IMG/VR virus record: IMGVR_UViG_3300025889_000773
Span: 1 to 27,339 of that record
Length of the DNA: 27,339 nucleotides
Source of the DNA: a virus
Reading direction: 5' to 3' (one strand)
This document shows, piece by piece, positions 6,736 to 13,578 of the stretch. The position numbers were made by a program, and so were the translations under genes. Numbering within the stretch: the stretch's first letter is position 1; each line of letters begins with the position of its first letter. The notes below the pieces were generated by a model. The model was not told the DNA's origin. It did not search any database and worked only from the letters and a program-made list of their open reading frames with translations.

Positions 6736-6891
6736 ATGTGGGTAATAGAGAGAAGGCTAGAGCGCTTCGGCGAGCAGTGGTTCGACATATGCGCTGGCAG
6801 GGATTTCATACCGGAGACGGAAACAACAAAGCAACAAAGGATTGACTGGGCCACCGCACTCATCATCCAATTCTTAGCAACAGAGGACTAA
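6736..6891 (+). CDS. Small early protein of unknown function (51 aa)
   Basis: I chose the ATG at 6736 (MWVIERRLERFGEQWFD) because AAGGA lies seven bases upstream. The in-frame GTG at 6691 would add 15 Gln/Lys-rich residues but sits against a hairpin without a good ribosome site. The product is mostly helical, with an amphipathic start and an RIDWATALIIQFLATED end that is mildly hydrophobic but too short and charged for a clear membrane helix. There is no known domain. The next gene starts three bases after its stop, so the two are probably translated together. Confidence 0.6.
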   Translation: MWVIERRLERFGEQWFDICAGRDFIPETETTKQQRIDWATALIIQFLATED

Positions 6892-6894
6892 ACA

Positions 6895-7137
6895 ATGAAC
6901 GACACAACCTACAACGGATGGTGCAACTTTGAGACGTGGCAGGCTGCTCTGTGGCTGGACAATGACGGCACTTTGGACATGCTTAGGGACTATGACAACC
7001 TGACAGAGGAAGCCATCACAAGAGAATTGGAAAGCCTGCTGGACAACATACCAGCCAGCCTACTGGGTGACATAGTGACATCATGGCTTCACTGTGTCCG
7101 GGTTTCTGAGATCCTAGAACATGCAACGGAGGCATAA
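6895..7137 (+). CDS. NGWxNxxTW-type small phage protein (80 aa)
   Basis: The N-terminal motif YNGWCNFETWQAALWLDN resembles a family of small phage and plasmid proteins that share an NGW-N-x-TW-x-x-LW core; this family has only a domain-of-unknown-function label. The rest is helical and acidic (TLDMLRDYDNLTEEAITRELESLLDN, then a VTSWLHCVRVSEILEHA helix). No catalytic residues are apparent. It lies third in the early gene string. GGAGG near its 3' end serves as the ribosome site of the next gene. Confidence 0.75.
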   Translation: MNDTTYNGWCNFETWQAALWLDNDGTLDMLRDYDNLTEEAITRELESLLDNIPASLLGDIVTSWLHCVRVSEILEHATEA

Positions 7138-7141
7138 CAGC

Positions 7142-7378
7142 ATGCGAACAATTACCAACAAGCATGGCGACCTAGCTTGTATAGAGGTCTGCGACACTGC
7201 ACAACGCTTTTACAACGTCAGGATTGACACGGAGCCACCAGTTCGCCTACAGATTGCACACGCTGACACCATAGCAGTGAACAACAGAGCTAACAAGGCG
7301 GAAAAAGAATTGACTGAAGCACTACTATGGAGTAGGCTTGCAGAATATGGATTTAACAAAGGAGACTTAAAACGATGA
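7142..7378 (+). CDS. Small early protein of unknown function (78 aa)
   Basis: The start is the ATG at 7142 (MRTITNKHGDLACIEV), with GGAGG nine bases upstream. An in-frame ATG at 7121 would overlap the previous gene and lacks this spacing. The N-terminal half looks like a small beta unit (ITNKHGDLACIEVCDTAQRFYNVRID), and the C-terminal half is a helix (NNRANKAEKELTEALLWSRLA). There is no recognised domain. Its stop overlaps the next start as ATGA, a coupling signal. Confidence 0.65.
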   Translation: MRTITNKHGDLACIEVCDTAQRFYNVRIDTEPPVRLQIAHADTIAVNNRANKAEKELTEALLWSRLAEYGFNKGDLKR

Positions 7379-7530
7379 AAACAGACTACACAATCTCACG
7401 GCGTGAAGAACGCGAACAACAACAGAACGAGGCGCTAGTGTTCTCAGTGCTCAACAGGACAACAGCAGCCATTACAATTATTCTTGGCGTTTACCTAACG
7501 TGGGCGCTATTACTTGGGATATCATCATGA
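7375..7530 (+). CDS. Small single-pass membrane protein (51 aa)
   Basis: This gene has GGAGA upstream and ATGA overlaps at both ends. The first 24 residues are charged and polar (MKTDYTISRREEREQQQ), followed by one hydrophobic helix, roughly AAITIILGVYLTWALLLGI (about 31-49), and the stop. That predicts an N-in or N-out single-span inner-membrane peptide. Early small phage membrane peptides can alter host membrane processes or superinfection, but no specific role can be assigned. A holin is less likely because of its early position and one-helix form. Confidence 0.65.
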   Translation: MKTDYTISRREEREQQQNEALVFSVLNRTTAAITIILGVYLTWALLLGISS

Positions 7531-7706
7531 AAATAACCGATATAGACTTTCACGTTGACGAAGTAGCTAACCCTACACCGTTTAACGTCATTGTGTACAA
7601 CTACAAGAGCAATGGCGTTACAATGTCAGCGGATAACTTAAGCGACGATGAATACGACGTTTTAACTGATCTTGTGTTTGAAATGTACAACGACGGGAGG
7701 ATCTAA
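7527..7706 (+). CDS. Small acidic early protein (59 aa)
   Basis: I place the start at the ATG at 7527 (MKITDIDFHVDEV), which overlaps the preceding TGA as ATGA. An upstream in-frame GTG at 7500 would overlap the membrane-peptide gene by 31 bases. The protein is Asp/Asn-rich (NLSDDEYDVLTDLVFEMYNDGRI) with a likely beta N-terminus and a C-terminal helix. No domain is recognised. The end of this gene carries GGGAGG, the ribosome site of the next gene. Confidence 0.6.
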   Translation: MKITDIDFHVDEVANPTPFNVIVYNYKSNGVTMSADNLSDDEYDVLTDLVFEMYNDGRI

Positions 7707-7710
7707 CAAC

Positions 7711-7932
7711 ATGATAAGAAAACACAGCGACAAGAGCATTTTAGAGCTAGCGGCAGAGATTAAAGCACTTGCGGACTCAATGCGGAGACCTGAGCCAGTA
7801 AAAGAATGCAATCACGAATGGGAATATGTACCGGCAGAATATGAAAGCCTGTCGGGGCGTGGAACCGTGGAACAATACCCCGAAGGCCACTATTGCGCTA
7901 AATGCAATCAGTGGGAAGAAGAACTAAACTAA
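7711..7932 (+). CDS. Small protein with possible zinc site (73 aa)
   Basis: The start is the ATG at 7711 (MIRKHSDKSILELAAEIK), with GGAGG ten bases upstream; an earlier GTG at 7672 in frame would overlap the previous gene. After an N-terminal helix, the protein has ECNHEWEYVP and, near the end, GHYCAKCNQWEEEL. The C-x-H...H-x-C-x-x-C arrangement could bind one zinc ion as a small ribbon. That is inferred from ligand spacing. The function is unknown; nucleic acid or protein binding are the usual roles of such ribbons. Confidence 0.65.
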   Translation: MIRKHSDKSILELAAEIKALADSMRRPEPVKECNHEWEYVPAEYESLSGRGTVEQYPEGHYCAKCNQWEEELN

Positions 7933-7956
7933 CCTAAACCAAAAGGAACCTAACCA

Positions 7957-8190
7957 ATGAAATTTTACAAAGTAGCAAACACACCAGCACCTAAGCAATT
8001 GTACCGACGCAATCAAGGAACGTGGAAACCTTTAATGCAAGGAATGCGCCAAGGTGAGTGGTTTTTAGTGGAGAAGGCCAAAAAAGCTAACGTACAGACC
8101 GCCGCTCATGTATACTGCAAAGGGCGTTACAGCCTGTACATGCACCCCAGCAAGAAAGACGTGTATGTATTCAAGATCAACAAGAACTAG
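7957..8190 (+). CDS. Small basic protein of unknown function (77 aa)
   Basis: It has AAGGAA nine bases before the ATG. The protein is basic (about 20% Lys/Arg) with several aromatic residues: YRRNQGTWKPLMQGMRQGEW, then KAKKANVQTAAHVYCKGRY and a DVYVFKINKN end. The pattern suggests a small beta-rich fold able to bind nucleic acid, which is inference. There is no known domain. It is followed by another small basic gene. Confidence 0.65.
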   Translation: MKFYKVANTPAPKQLYRRNQGTWKPLMQGMRQGEWFLVEKAKKANVQTAAHVYCKGRYSLYMHPSKKDVYVFKINKN

Positions 8191-8202
8191 GAGGCAAGGG
8201 AC

Positions 8203-8367
8203 ATGATCTACAGACTGAGAAAACATAAGAGGCGCTATGGTCTAACAAGAGGCCGAGCATTTACTGGCTATCACTTTGGGAAACGTAGCTGGTACATAGC
8301 GCACAATAAGCGCATGGCAAAGCTAACGATCAACGACTGGCATGGATTAACTGAGGTAGTCAAATGA
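8203..8367 (+). CDS. Small very basic protein (54 aa)
   Basis: This ORF starts at an ATG after GGAGGCAAGGG and ends in an ATGA overlap with the methyltransferase gene. The product is strongly basic and aromatic: MIYRLRKHKRRYGLTRGR, then GYHFGKRSWYIAHNKRMAK. With 14 Lys/Arg and 4 His in 54 residues, nucleic acid binding is plausible. It is translationally coupled to the methyltransferase, so a helper role is possible, but nothing shows it. Confidence 0.65.
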   Translation: MIYRLRKHKRRYGLTRGRAFTGYHFGKRSWYIAHNKRMAKLTINDWHGLTEVVK

Positions 8368-9287
8368 ATGTTTTGAGCTGTTTTGATGGTATGTCCTGCG
8401 GACAGTTAGCGTTACATAGGGCAGGCATCAAAGTTAACAATTACTTTGCAAGTGAAGTAGACCAGTACGCTATAAAAGTAACGCAAGCAAACTTCCCTAG
8501 CACTAGGCAACTAGGGGACATTCAAAAGGTGACAGGGGCCCAGACTGGGCAGATAGACTTGCTCATTGGCGGTTCACCTTGCCAAGGGTTTAGCTTTGCA
8601 GGTAAGCAGTTAAATTTTGATGATCCTAGATCCAAACTGTTCTTTGAGTTTGTTAGACTGAAAGAGCAATTAAAACCTAGGTACTTTTTGCTTGAGAATG
8701 TAAGAATGAAGAAAGAGTCTCAGGACATCATCAGTGAATACATGGGTTGTCAGCCAGTATTGATTAACAGCAGTCTGGTGTCGGCTCAGAATAGACAAAG
8801 ACTGTATTGGACTAACATTCCTTTTGAAGTGCCGAAAGATAAAGGCGTTATGCTGGCTGATATATTAGAGTCAGGCTTCACAGACAGAGAGAAATCCTAC
8901 TGTATAGACGCAAACTATTTTAGGGGAGGCAATCTTAAACGGTACTTTCAGAGAAGCAGTAGACAGTTAGTCTTTACTGGTGCTGCAAAGCGGGGTCGTT
9001 ATAATGATGACGGCAAGTCCACAAGCCAGCAATTAGAATTGAGATTTGACGGTAAAACTAACGCCCTAACAACCACACAGAAAACCACACTAGCAGCAAA
9101 CCTAAAGGATTTAACGTATAGGAAACTTACGGTAACGGAATGCGAAAGATTGCAGACAGTTCCAGAAAATTACACAAACCATGTAAGCAATACCCAGCGT
9201 TACAAGATGCTAGGTAATGGATGGACAGTAGACGTTATTTCAAGTATCTTTGAAGGACTCAAGAATCAACAGGAGCAAACAGCGTGA
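8364..9287 (+). CDS. DNA (cytosine-5) methyltransferase
   Basis: This 307-aa enzyme transfers a methyl group from S-adenosylmethionine to C5 of cytosine in DNA. Motif I is LSCFDGMSCGQ (4-14), motif IV GGSPCQGFS (69-77) with catalytic Cys73, motif VI ENV (111-113), motif VIII QNRQRLYW (142-149), motif IX around LTVTECERLQTVP (255-267), and motif X GNGW (284-287). The target recognition region lies at about 165-250. All key residues are present, so it is probably active. No matching restriction enzyme gene is nearby, so it is solitary, as in many phages that protect their DNA from host restriction. The start overlaps the upstream stop (ATGA). The recognition sequence is unknown. Confidence 0.95.
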   Translation: MNVLSCFDGMSCGQLALHRAGIKVNNYFASEVDQYAIKVTQANFPSTRQLGDIQKVTGAQTGQIDLLIGGSPCQGFSFAGKQLNFDDPRSKLFFEFVRLKEQLKPRYFLLENVRMKKESQDIISEYMGCQPVLINSSLVSAQNRQRLYWTNIPFEVPKDKGVMLADILESGFTDREKSYCIDANYFRGGNLKRYFQRSSRQLVFTGAAKRGRYNDDGKSTSQQLELRFDGKTNALTTTQKTTLAANLKDLTYRKLTVTECERLQTVPENYTNHVSNTQRYKMLGNGWTVDVISSIFEGLKNQQEQTA

Positions 9288-9523
9288 GCACAACATATTG
9301 GGACGAAGATGTGACGGATGACCGAGAACCTGATCCAGAACAAAACCGGCGTGACATGATAGTGCAAACCTTGAGCGAGTACAGGCTCAACGTAATGGCC
9401 GTATCAGAGATGTTAGCCATGTGTAGTGCCTACCTACATGATGACCTAGAAAGGCGCTCTACGGACGATTTAGAGGGCTTGTACGCGCAATTGGTAGGTA
9501 ATGAGTCACAGGAGGTACACTAA
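9284..9523 (+). CDS. Acidic helical protein of unknown function (79 aa)
   Basis: It starts at GTG overlapping the methyltransferase TGA (GTGA). The N-terminal 25 residues are very acidic and probably disordered (YWDEDVTDDREPDPEQNRRD). The remainder looks like two helices (IVQTLSEYRLNVMAVSEMLAM and DDLERRSTDDLEGLYAQLVG). No domain is recognised. Its 3' end holds GGAGG, the ribosome site for the next gene, and its TAA shares a base with the next ATG. Confidence 0.65.
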   Translation: MSTTYWDEDVTDDREPDPEQNRRDMIVQTLSEYRLNVMAVSEMLAMCSAYLHDDLERRSTDDLEGLYAQLVGNESQEVH

Positions 9524-9711
9524 TGCGCTGCAAAGCCTGTGATGTGCTACTTGAGGACAAAGACAAGCTAGATTTGTGCAATCCTTGTAACGTGGAGTCA
9601 CTGAAGGCAAGGTTTCCAAATCAAAAGGTAGACGATAACGAAGTGCAAGATTTAGTCAAAAGACTTGAGGAGGTGAAACGGTTAACATCCCAACATGAAT
9701 TATTTTCATGA
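9523..9711 (+). CDS. Small zinc-ribbon protein (62 aa)
   Basis: Two Cys pairs, CKAC (3-6) and CNPC (19-22), separated by 12 residues, form a treble-clef or ribbon-type zinc site at the N-terminus. The C-terminal half is an acidic/basic helix (DDNEVQDLVKRLEEVKRLTS), possibly a coiled coil. A strong GGAGG precedes the start, which shares a base with the previous stop. Such small phage zinc proteins often bind DNA, RNA or a host polymerase; no specific role is shown. It is the last gene before a 120-base gap upstream of the replication genes. Confidence 0.7.
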   Translation: MRCKACDVLLEDKDKLDLCNPCNVESLKARFPNQKVDDNEVQDLVKRLEEVKRLTSQHELFS

Positions 9712-9831
9712 CGGTTGAAGAATTATTCATGTACAATAGACTCAAGAGAGCAAGGAATACATTATGTTAATCATAATGATTATTCTTTAGTTCTCTTTAG
9801 TAAACTAAAGTAAACCTAAGAGGTAGAAGAT
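9712..9831 (+). promoter_or_regulatory. Leader region with two inverted repeats upstream of SSB
   Basis: This 120-base gap is AT-rich and opens the replication gene block. A weak promoter candidate is ATGACG (overlapping the end of the zinc-ribbon gene) with TACAAT 18 bases on, near 9731-9736. CATTATG-TTAAT-CATAATG (9760-9778) is a perfect 7-base inverted repeat, and CTTTAG-TAAA-CTAAAG (9795-9810) is a 6-base one. These may be an operator and an RNA hairpin controlling SSB synthesis. The SSB ribosome site (GAGG) is just downstream of the second hairpin. Confidence 0.4.
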
Positions 9832-10203
9832 ATGGCAATAGTCAGTGGTAAAGTAGCGTTTTCTTTCTTGGACAGCACGGAAATTTATAACGGAACGGAC
9901 ACAGGAAAGTTCTCCGTGACTATCACCTTGGACGATGAAAATGCTGATTTGTTAGCTAAACAAGGTGTTAAACTTAAGGACTACCAAAATAACAAGCAAA
10001 GGAAGTTCCGTACCAAGTTCAATGTTAAAGTCATTGACGCTAACGATCAACCTTTTATTGGTAACATCCCACGAGGCTCTGTGGTGCGTCTTAGTTACAA
10101 GACAGCAGCCCCAGATCCTGTAAACGGCACACCAACGTACCTAAACGCAGTGCGGGTGCTAGAGGTTGCTGAAGACAGCAGCGGCATAGATGCCGACCTT
10201 TAG
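9832..10203 (+). CDS. Single-stranded DNA-binding protein, OB-fold type
   Basis: This 123-aa protein probably coats ssDNA and coordinates the replisome, as T7 gp2.5 does. It has a beta-rich OB-fold-like pattern (VSGKVAFSFLD, FSVTITLDDENADLL, RKFRTKFNVKVIDAND, GSVVRLSYKTAAP) and an acidic C-terminal tail (EVAEDSSGIDADL), the hallmark through which SSBs contact polymerase and helicase. It is shorter than T7 gp2.5 (232 aa). The position directly before primase-helicase and polymerase, overlapping the primase start by 14 bases, supports the call. No enzymatic motif is present. Confidence 0.8.
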   Translation: MAIVSGKVAFSFLDSTEIYNGTDTGKFSVTITLDDENADLLAKQGVKLKDYQNNKQRKFRTKFNVKVIDANDQPFIGNIPRGSVVRLSYKTAAPDPVNGTPTYLNAVRVLEVAEDSSGIDADL

Positions 10204-11836
10204 TGGAGAAAAGAGCACCTTTGTAAAACATGAGCCATGCCCTAAGTGTGGCTCAAGTGATGCGCTGGCCCGTTATAGCAACGGGTCGGCTCATTGTTAC
10301 GCAGCAGGGTGCAATCACCACGAAAATGCAAATGGCAATGTAGTAGAGCTACAGCCCAAACCAAGGAGGCCATTAGACGATATGACAGCATCAGGTGTTA
10401 TTGCAGCTATCCCCGACAGACGTATCAGCCAAGACACATGCAGGAAGTTCAATGTCATGGTGGAGTACAACGCAGCCGGTGAGATAGCTAAACACATCTA
10501 CCCGTACTACAGCACCAACACTGACGAACTGAAAGCCACCAAGGTACGCCATGTGAAGACCAAGGACTTCCATGCGACAGGTGACATGACTACAAATGTA
10601 GGTCTGTTCGGACAGCAAACGTGCAAAGGCAAAGGCAAGTACATCACCATCACAGAAGGTGAAGTAGATGCGTTAAGTGTCTCTGAGATGTTCGAGCGCA
10701 AGTGGGATGTAGTCTCACTACGCAATGGCGCATCTTCAGCGGCTAAGGAGATCAAGGAGAACCTAGATTTCCTTGAAGGTTACGACAATGTGGTTGTATG
10801 CTTTGACGGTGACAAGGCAGGCCAGCAGGCCATAGATGACATCAAGGACTTGTTCTCACCAAGCAAGCTAAAGATAGCCAAGCTACCCTTGAAGGACGCT
10901 AACGAGATGTTAGTGGCTAACCGGGTTAGAGACTTCACTGCTGCATGGTGGAATGCCAAGGTGTACCAGCCAGACGGCATTATCCAAGGTAGCGATACAT
11001 GGGAAGCCTTAACCAACAAGATCAAGGTGAAGTCAGTACCCTATCCTTGGCAGGGACTCAACACCTACACCAAGGGATTTAGACCATACGAGCTAGTGAC
11101 GATAACGTCAGGCTCGGGCATGGGCAAATCACAGATGGTCAGGGAGCTAGAGTATTACCTGCTGAACGCCACCGAGGACAACATAGGCATCCTAGCGTTG
11201 GAGGAAGACGTAGCAAGGACAGCACTAGGGATCATGTCGGTACACGCCGACTGCCCACTGCACCTTGAGGAAGACCTAGACACCGACATGGCATTCCCTA
11301 TATGGGAGGAAACCCTAGGCACCGGAAGGTTCTACCTGTTCGACCACTGGGGTAGCACCAGCGAGGACAACCTGCTGGCTAGGGTCAGGTACATGGCTAA
11401 GGCATTGGACTGCAAGTGGATCATCCTAGACCACCTATCCATCGTAGTGTCGGCTCAGGACAACGCAGATGAGCGTAAGGCCATCGACGCTATTATGACC
11501 AAGCTACGGTCACTGGTGCAGGAGCTAGGCGTAGGTTTGTTCCTTGTGTCTCACCTGAAGCGTACCCAAGGCAAGGCACACGAGGACGGTGGGCAGATTA
11601 GTCTAAGTGAACTGCGTGGTTCACAGGCTATCGCTCAGTTGTCTGATATGGTGATAGGCTTGGAGCGTGACCAGCAGGACGATAACCCTGAACGACGTAA
11701 CACCACCACGGTGCGTGTACTCAAGAACCGTTACTCTGGACTCACTGGGGCATGTTGCTACCTGAAGTATGATAACTTTACTGGTAGAATGTCAGAGACA
11801 AGCAAGCCAAAGGAGGACGCAGTTAATGAGCTATAG
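10190..11836 (+). CDS. Bifunctional DNA primase-helicase (T7 gp4-like)
   Basis: This 548-aa protein unwinds DNA 5'-3' and lays primers at the fork. An N-terminal zinc ribbon has CPKC (17-20) and HCYAAGC (Cys36, Cys41). The TOPRIM primase core has ITEGEVDALS (Glu157) and CFDGDKAG (Asp206, Asp208). The RecA-like DnaB-family helicase has Walker A SGSGMGKS (307-314), Glu338/Glu339 near LALEED, Walker B WIILDHLS (410-417), and SHLKRT (454-459), with Arg residues in VRVLKNRYSG. Length is close to T7 gp4 (566 aa). It overlaps both SSB and DNA polymerase genes, forming a coupled replisome operon. The helicase part is markedly GC-rich compared with the genes that follow. Confidence 0.95.
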   Translation: MPTFSGEKSTFVKHEPCPKCGSSDALARYSNGSAHCYAAGCNHHENANGNVVELQPKPRRPLDDMTASGVIAAIPDRRISQDTCRKFNVMVEYNAAGEIAKHIYPYYSTNTDELKATKVRHVKTKDFHATGDMTTNVGLFGQQTCKGKGKYITITEGEVDALSVSEMFERKWDVVSLRNGASSAAKEIKENLDFLEGYDNVVVCFDGDKAGQQAIDDIKDLFSPSKLKIAKLPLKDANEMLVANRVRDFTAAWWNAKVYQPDGIIQGSDTWEALTNKIKVKSVPYPWQGLNTYTKGFRPYELVTITSGSGMGKSQMVRELEYYLLNATEDNIGILALEEDVARTALGIMSVHADCPLHLEEDLDTDMAFPIWEETLGTGRFYLFDHWGSTSEDNLLARVRYMAKALDCKWIILDHLSIVVSAQDNADERKAIDAIMTKLRSLVQELGVGLFLVSHLKRTQGKAHEDGGQISLSELRGSQAIAQLSDMVIGLERDQQDDNPERRNTTTVRVLKNRYSGLTGACCYLKYDNFTGRMSETSKPKEDAVNEL

Positions 11837-13541
11837 CCCTATGTTTTTAGACATAGAAACTAATGGCCTTGATCCTGATACCATCTGGGTAGCAGTAACT
11901 ATGCAGGACAATGTGGTGAAGGAGCACTATGACCGTGAAAGCCTCGCAAAGGCGCTGGAAGGTGACTTCCCTGTAGTAGGGCACAACCTGATAGGCTTTG
12001 ACATTCCAGTGTTAGAGAAGCTATGGGCTATCTCAGTGGACAAGAGTAGGGTGCAGGACACCTTGGTCATGTCCAGACTAGCTAACCCACAGCGGGAAGG
12101 CGGTCACAGACTAGCAGTGTGGGGTGGCAAAGGCGACCACGATGACTGGTCATGCTTGTCTAGGGACATGGTGGACTATTGTGTGCAGGATGTCCGGGTG
12201 ACAGCCAAGGCATACAACAAGCTGAAGTTAGAGTTGCGTAAGTTCAGCCAACAGTCCATTGACCTTGAGCATGAGACGCAGTGGATTGTGCAGAAGCAGA
12301 TACGCAATGGCTGGCTTTTGGACATGAGACATGCTATGGACTTGCTGGCTACCCTGAAGGAGCGCAAGCTGGTTGTAGAGGAAGAAGTACACAAGGTATT
12401 CAAACCTAAATGGGTGGACGTTAAACAGGTAGTGCCAAAGACCAAGAAGGACGGCAGCCTGTCTAAAGTTGGACTTACTGACGATGAATACCAGAAGGTT
12501 CAAGAGTCCGGTGACAGGTCTCCCTTTATGCGACAGGTTCTCAAGCCATTCAACCTTGGCTCAAGACAGCAGATAGGCGAGTACCTGAAGGACTTTGGAT
12601 GGAAGCCTTGCAAGCTAACACCAACAGGTCAGCCAATAGTAGATGAAGCAGTGTTGTCTACTGTCAAAGACATACCACAGGCAGCGTTGATCGCTGAGTA
12701 CCTGATGTTACAAAAGCGTGTTGCTCAAGTGCAGTCATGGGTAGATGAAGCTAACCCAGACACCGACAGAGTGCATGGATATGTTAACACCAATGGCGCT
12801 GTTACAGGAAGGATGACACACTCTAAGCCTAACTTGGCCCAAGTGCCTGCAAGCTACTCACCGTATGGCAAGGAGTGCCGACAGTGCTGGATTGCAAGGG
12901 ATGGATACAAACTTGTAGGGTTTGACGCTAGTGGCCTAGAGCTACGCATGTTGGCTCACTACATGAACGATAAGGAGTATACAAATGAAGTCATTAACGG
13001 AGACATCCACACTGCTAACCAACACCTTGCAGGACTTGAATCAAGAGATCAGGCAAAGACTTTCATCTACGCACTTCTCTACGGGGCAGGAGATGAAAAA
13101 CTTGGAAGCGTGGCTTCAGCAGGCAGAGCTGCTGGTAAAACACTTAGAGAACGATTTATGTCTAATCTCACAGCATATGCAGATCTTAAAGAAAGAATTG
13201 TCAGAGAGTCAGAACAAGGAACTATTGAAGGCTTAGACGGCAGACTGTTACATATTAGGTCAGCACACTCTGCACTCAATACTTTACTGCAAAGTGCCGG
13301 TGCAATTGTAATGAAGAAAGCAATGTGTTTGCTGGAAGAATATGCTACACTATGGAACTTAGACTATTACTTTGTGGGGAATATCCATGATGAAGTACAA
13401 GCGGAAGTTAGGACAGACCACGCAGACAAGTACGGAAGACTTGCAGTCTCCTGCTTGGAAGCAGCAGGAATTGAATTGGGACTCAACTGCAAACTCACAG
13501 GAGACTACCAAGTCGGAAGTAGTTGGGCAGAAACACACTAA
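11826..13541 (+). CDS. Family A DNA polymerase with 3'-5' exonuclease
   Basis: This is the replicative polymerase (571 aa). I start it at the ATG at 11826 (MSYSPMFLDIETNG) because AAAGGAGG lies nine bases upstream; an earlier ATG at 11769 is deep in the primase gene. The exonuclease site is complete: DIET (Asp9, Glu11), GHNLIGFD (Asp59) and YCVQD (Asp122). The polymerase has motif A VGFDASGLELR (Asp367), motif B RDQAKTFIYALLYG (Lys411, Tyr415, Tyr419) and motif C NIHDEVQ (Asp522). The residue matching E. coli Phe762 is tyrosine, as in T7. It is shorter than T7 gp5 (704 aa), so a thioredoxin-binding insertion may be absent. It ends WAETH, a normal family end. Confidence 0.95.
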   Translation: MSYSPMFLDIETNGLDPDTIWVAVTMQDNVVKEHYDRESLAKALEGDFPVVGHNLIGFDIPVLEKLWAISVDKSRVQDTLVMSRLANPQREGGHRLAVWGGKGDHDDWSCLSRDMVDYCVQDVRVTAKAYNKLKLELRKFSQQSIDLEHETQWIVQKQIRNGWLLDMRHAMDLLATLKERKLVVEEEVHKVFKPKWVDVKQVVPKTKKDGSLSKVGLTDDEYQKVQESGDRSPFMRQVLKPFNLGSRQQIGEYLKDFGWKPCKLTPTGQPIVDEAVLSTVKDIPQAALIAEYLMLQKRVAQVQSWVDEANPDTDRVHGYVNTNGAVTGRMTHSKPNLAQVPASYSPYGKECRQCWIARDGYKLVGFDASGLELRMLAHYMNDKEYTNEVINGDIHTANQHLAGLESRDQAKTFIYALLYGAGDEKLGSVASAGRAAGKTLRERFMSNLTAYADLKERIVRESEQGTIEGLDGRLLHIRSAHSALNTLLQSAGAIVMKKAMCLLEEYATLWNLDYYFVGNIHDEVQAEVRTDHADKYGRLAVSCLEAAGIELGLNCKLTGDYQVGSSWAETH

Positions 13542-13578
13542 TATACCTTACAAAAGATATATTGAAAACAAATCAAGG

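Noticed and set aside
11769-11825. Upstream ATG for DNA polymerase
   Set aside because: It would overlap the primase-helicase by 68 bases; the ATG at 11826 has AAAGGAGG at nine bases and begins at the exonuclease motif.
12985-13236. 83-aa plus-strand ORF inside the DNA polymerase gene
   Set aside because: The polymerase frame there encodes motif A to motif B, which is certain; the other frame is a shadow.
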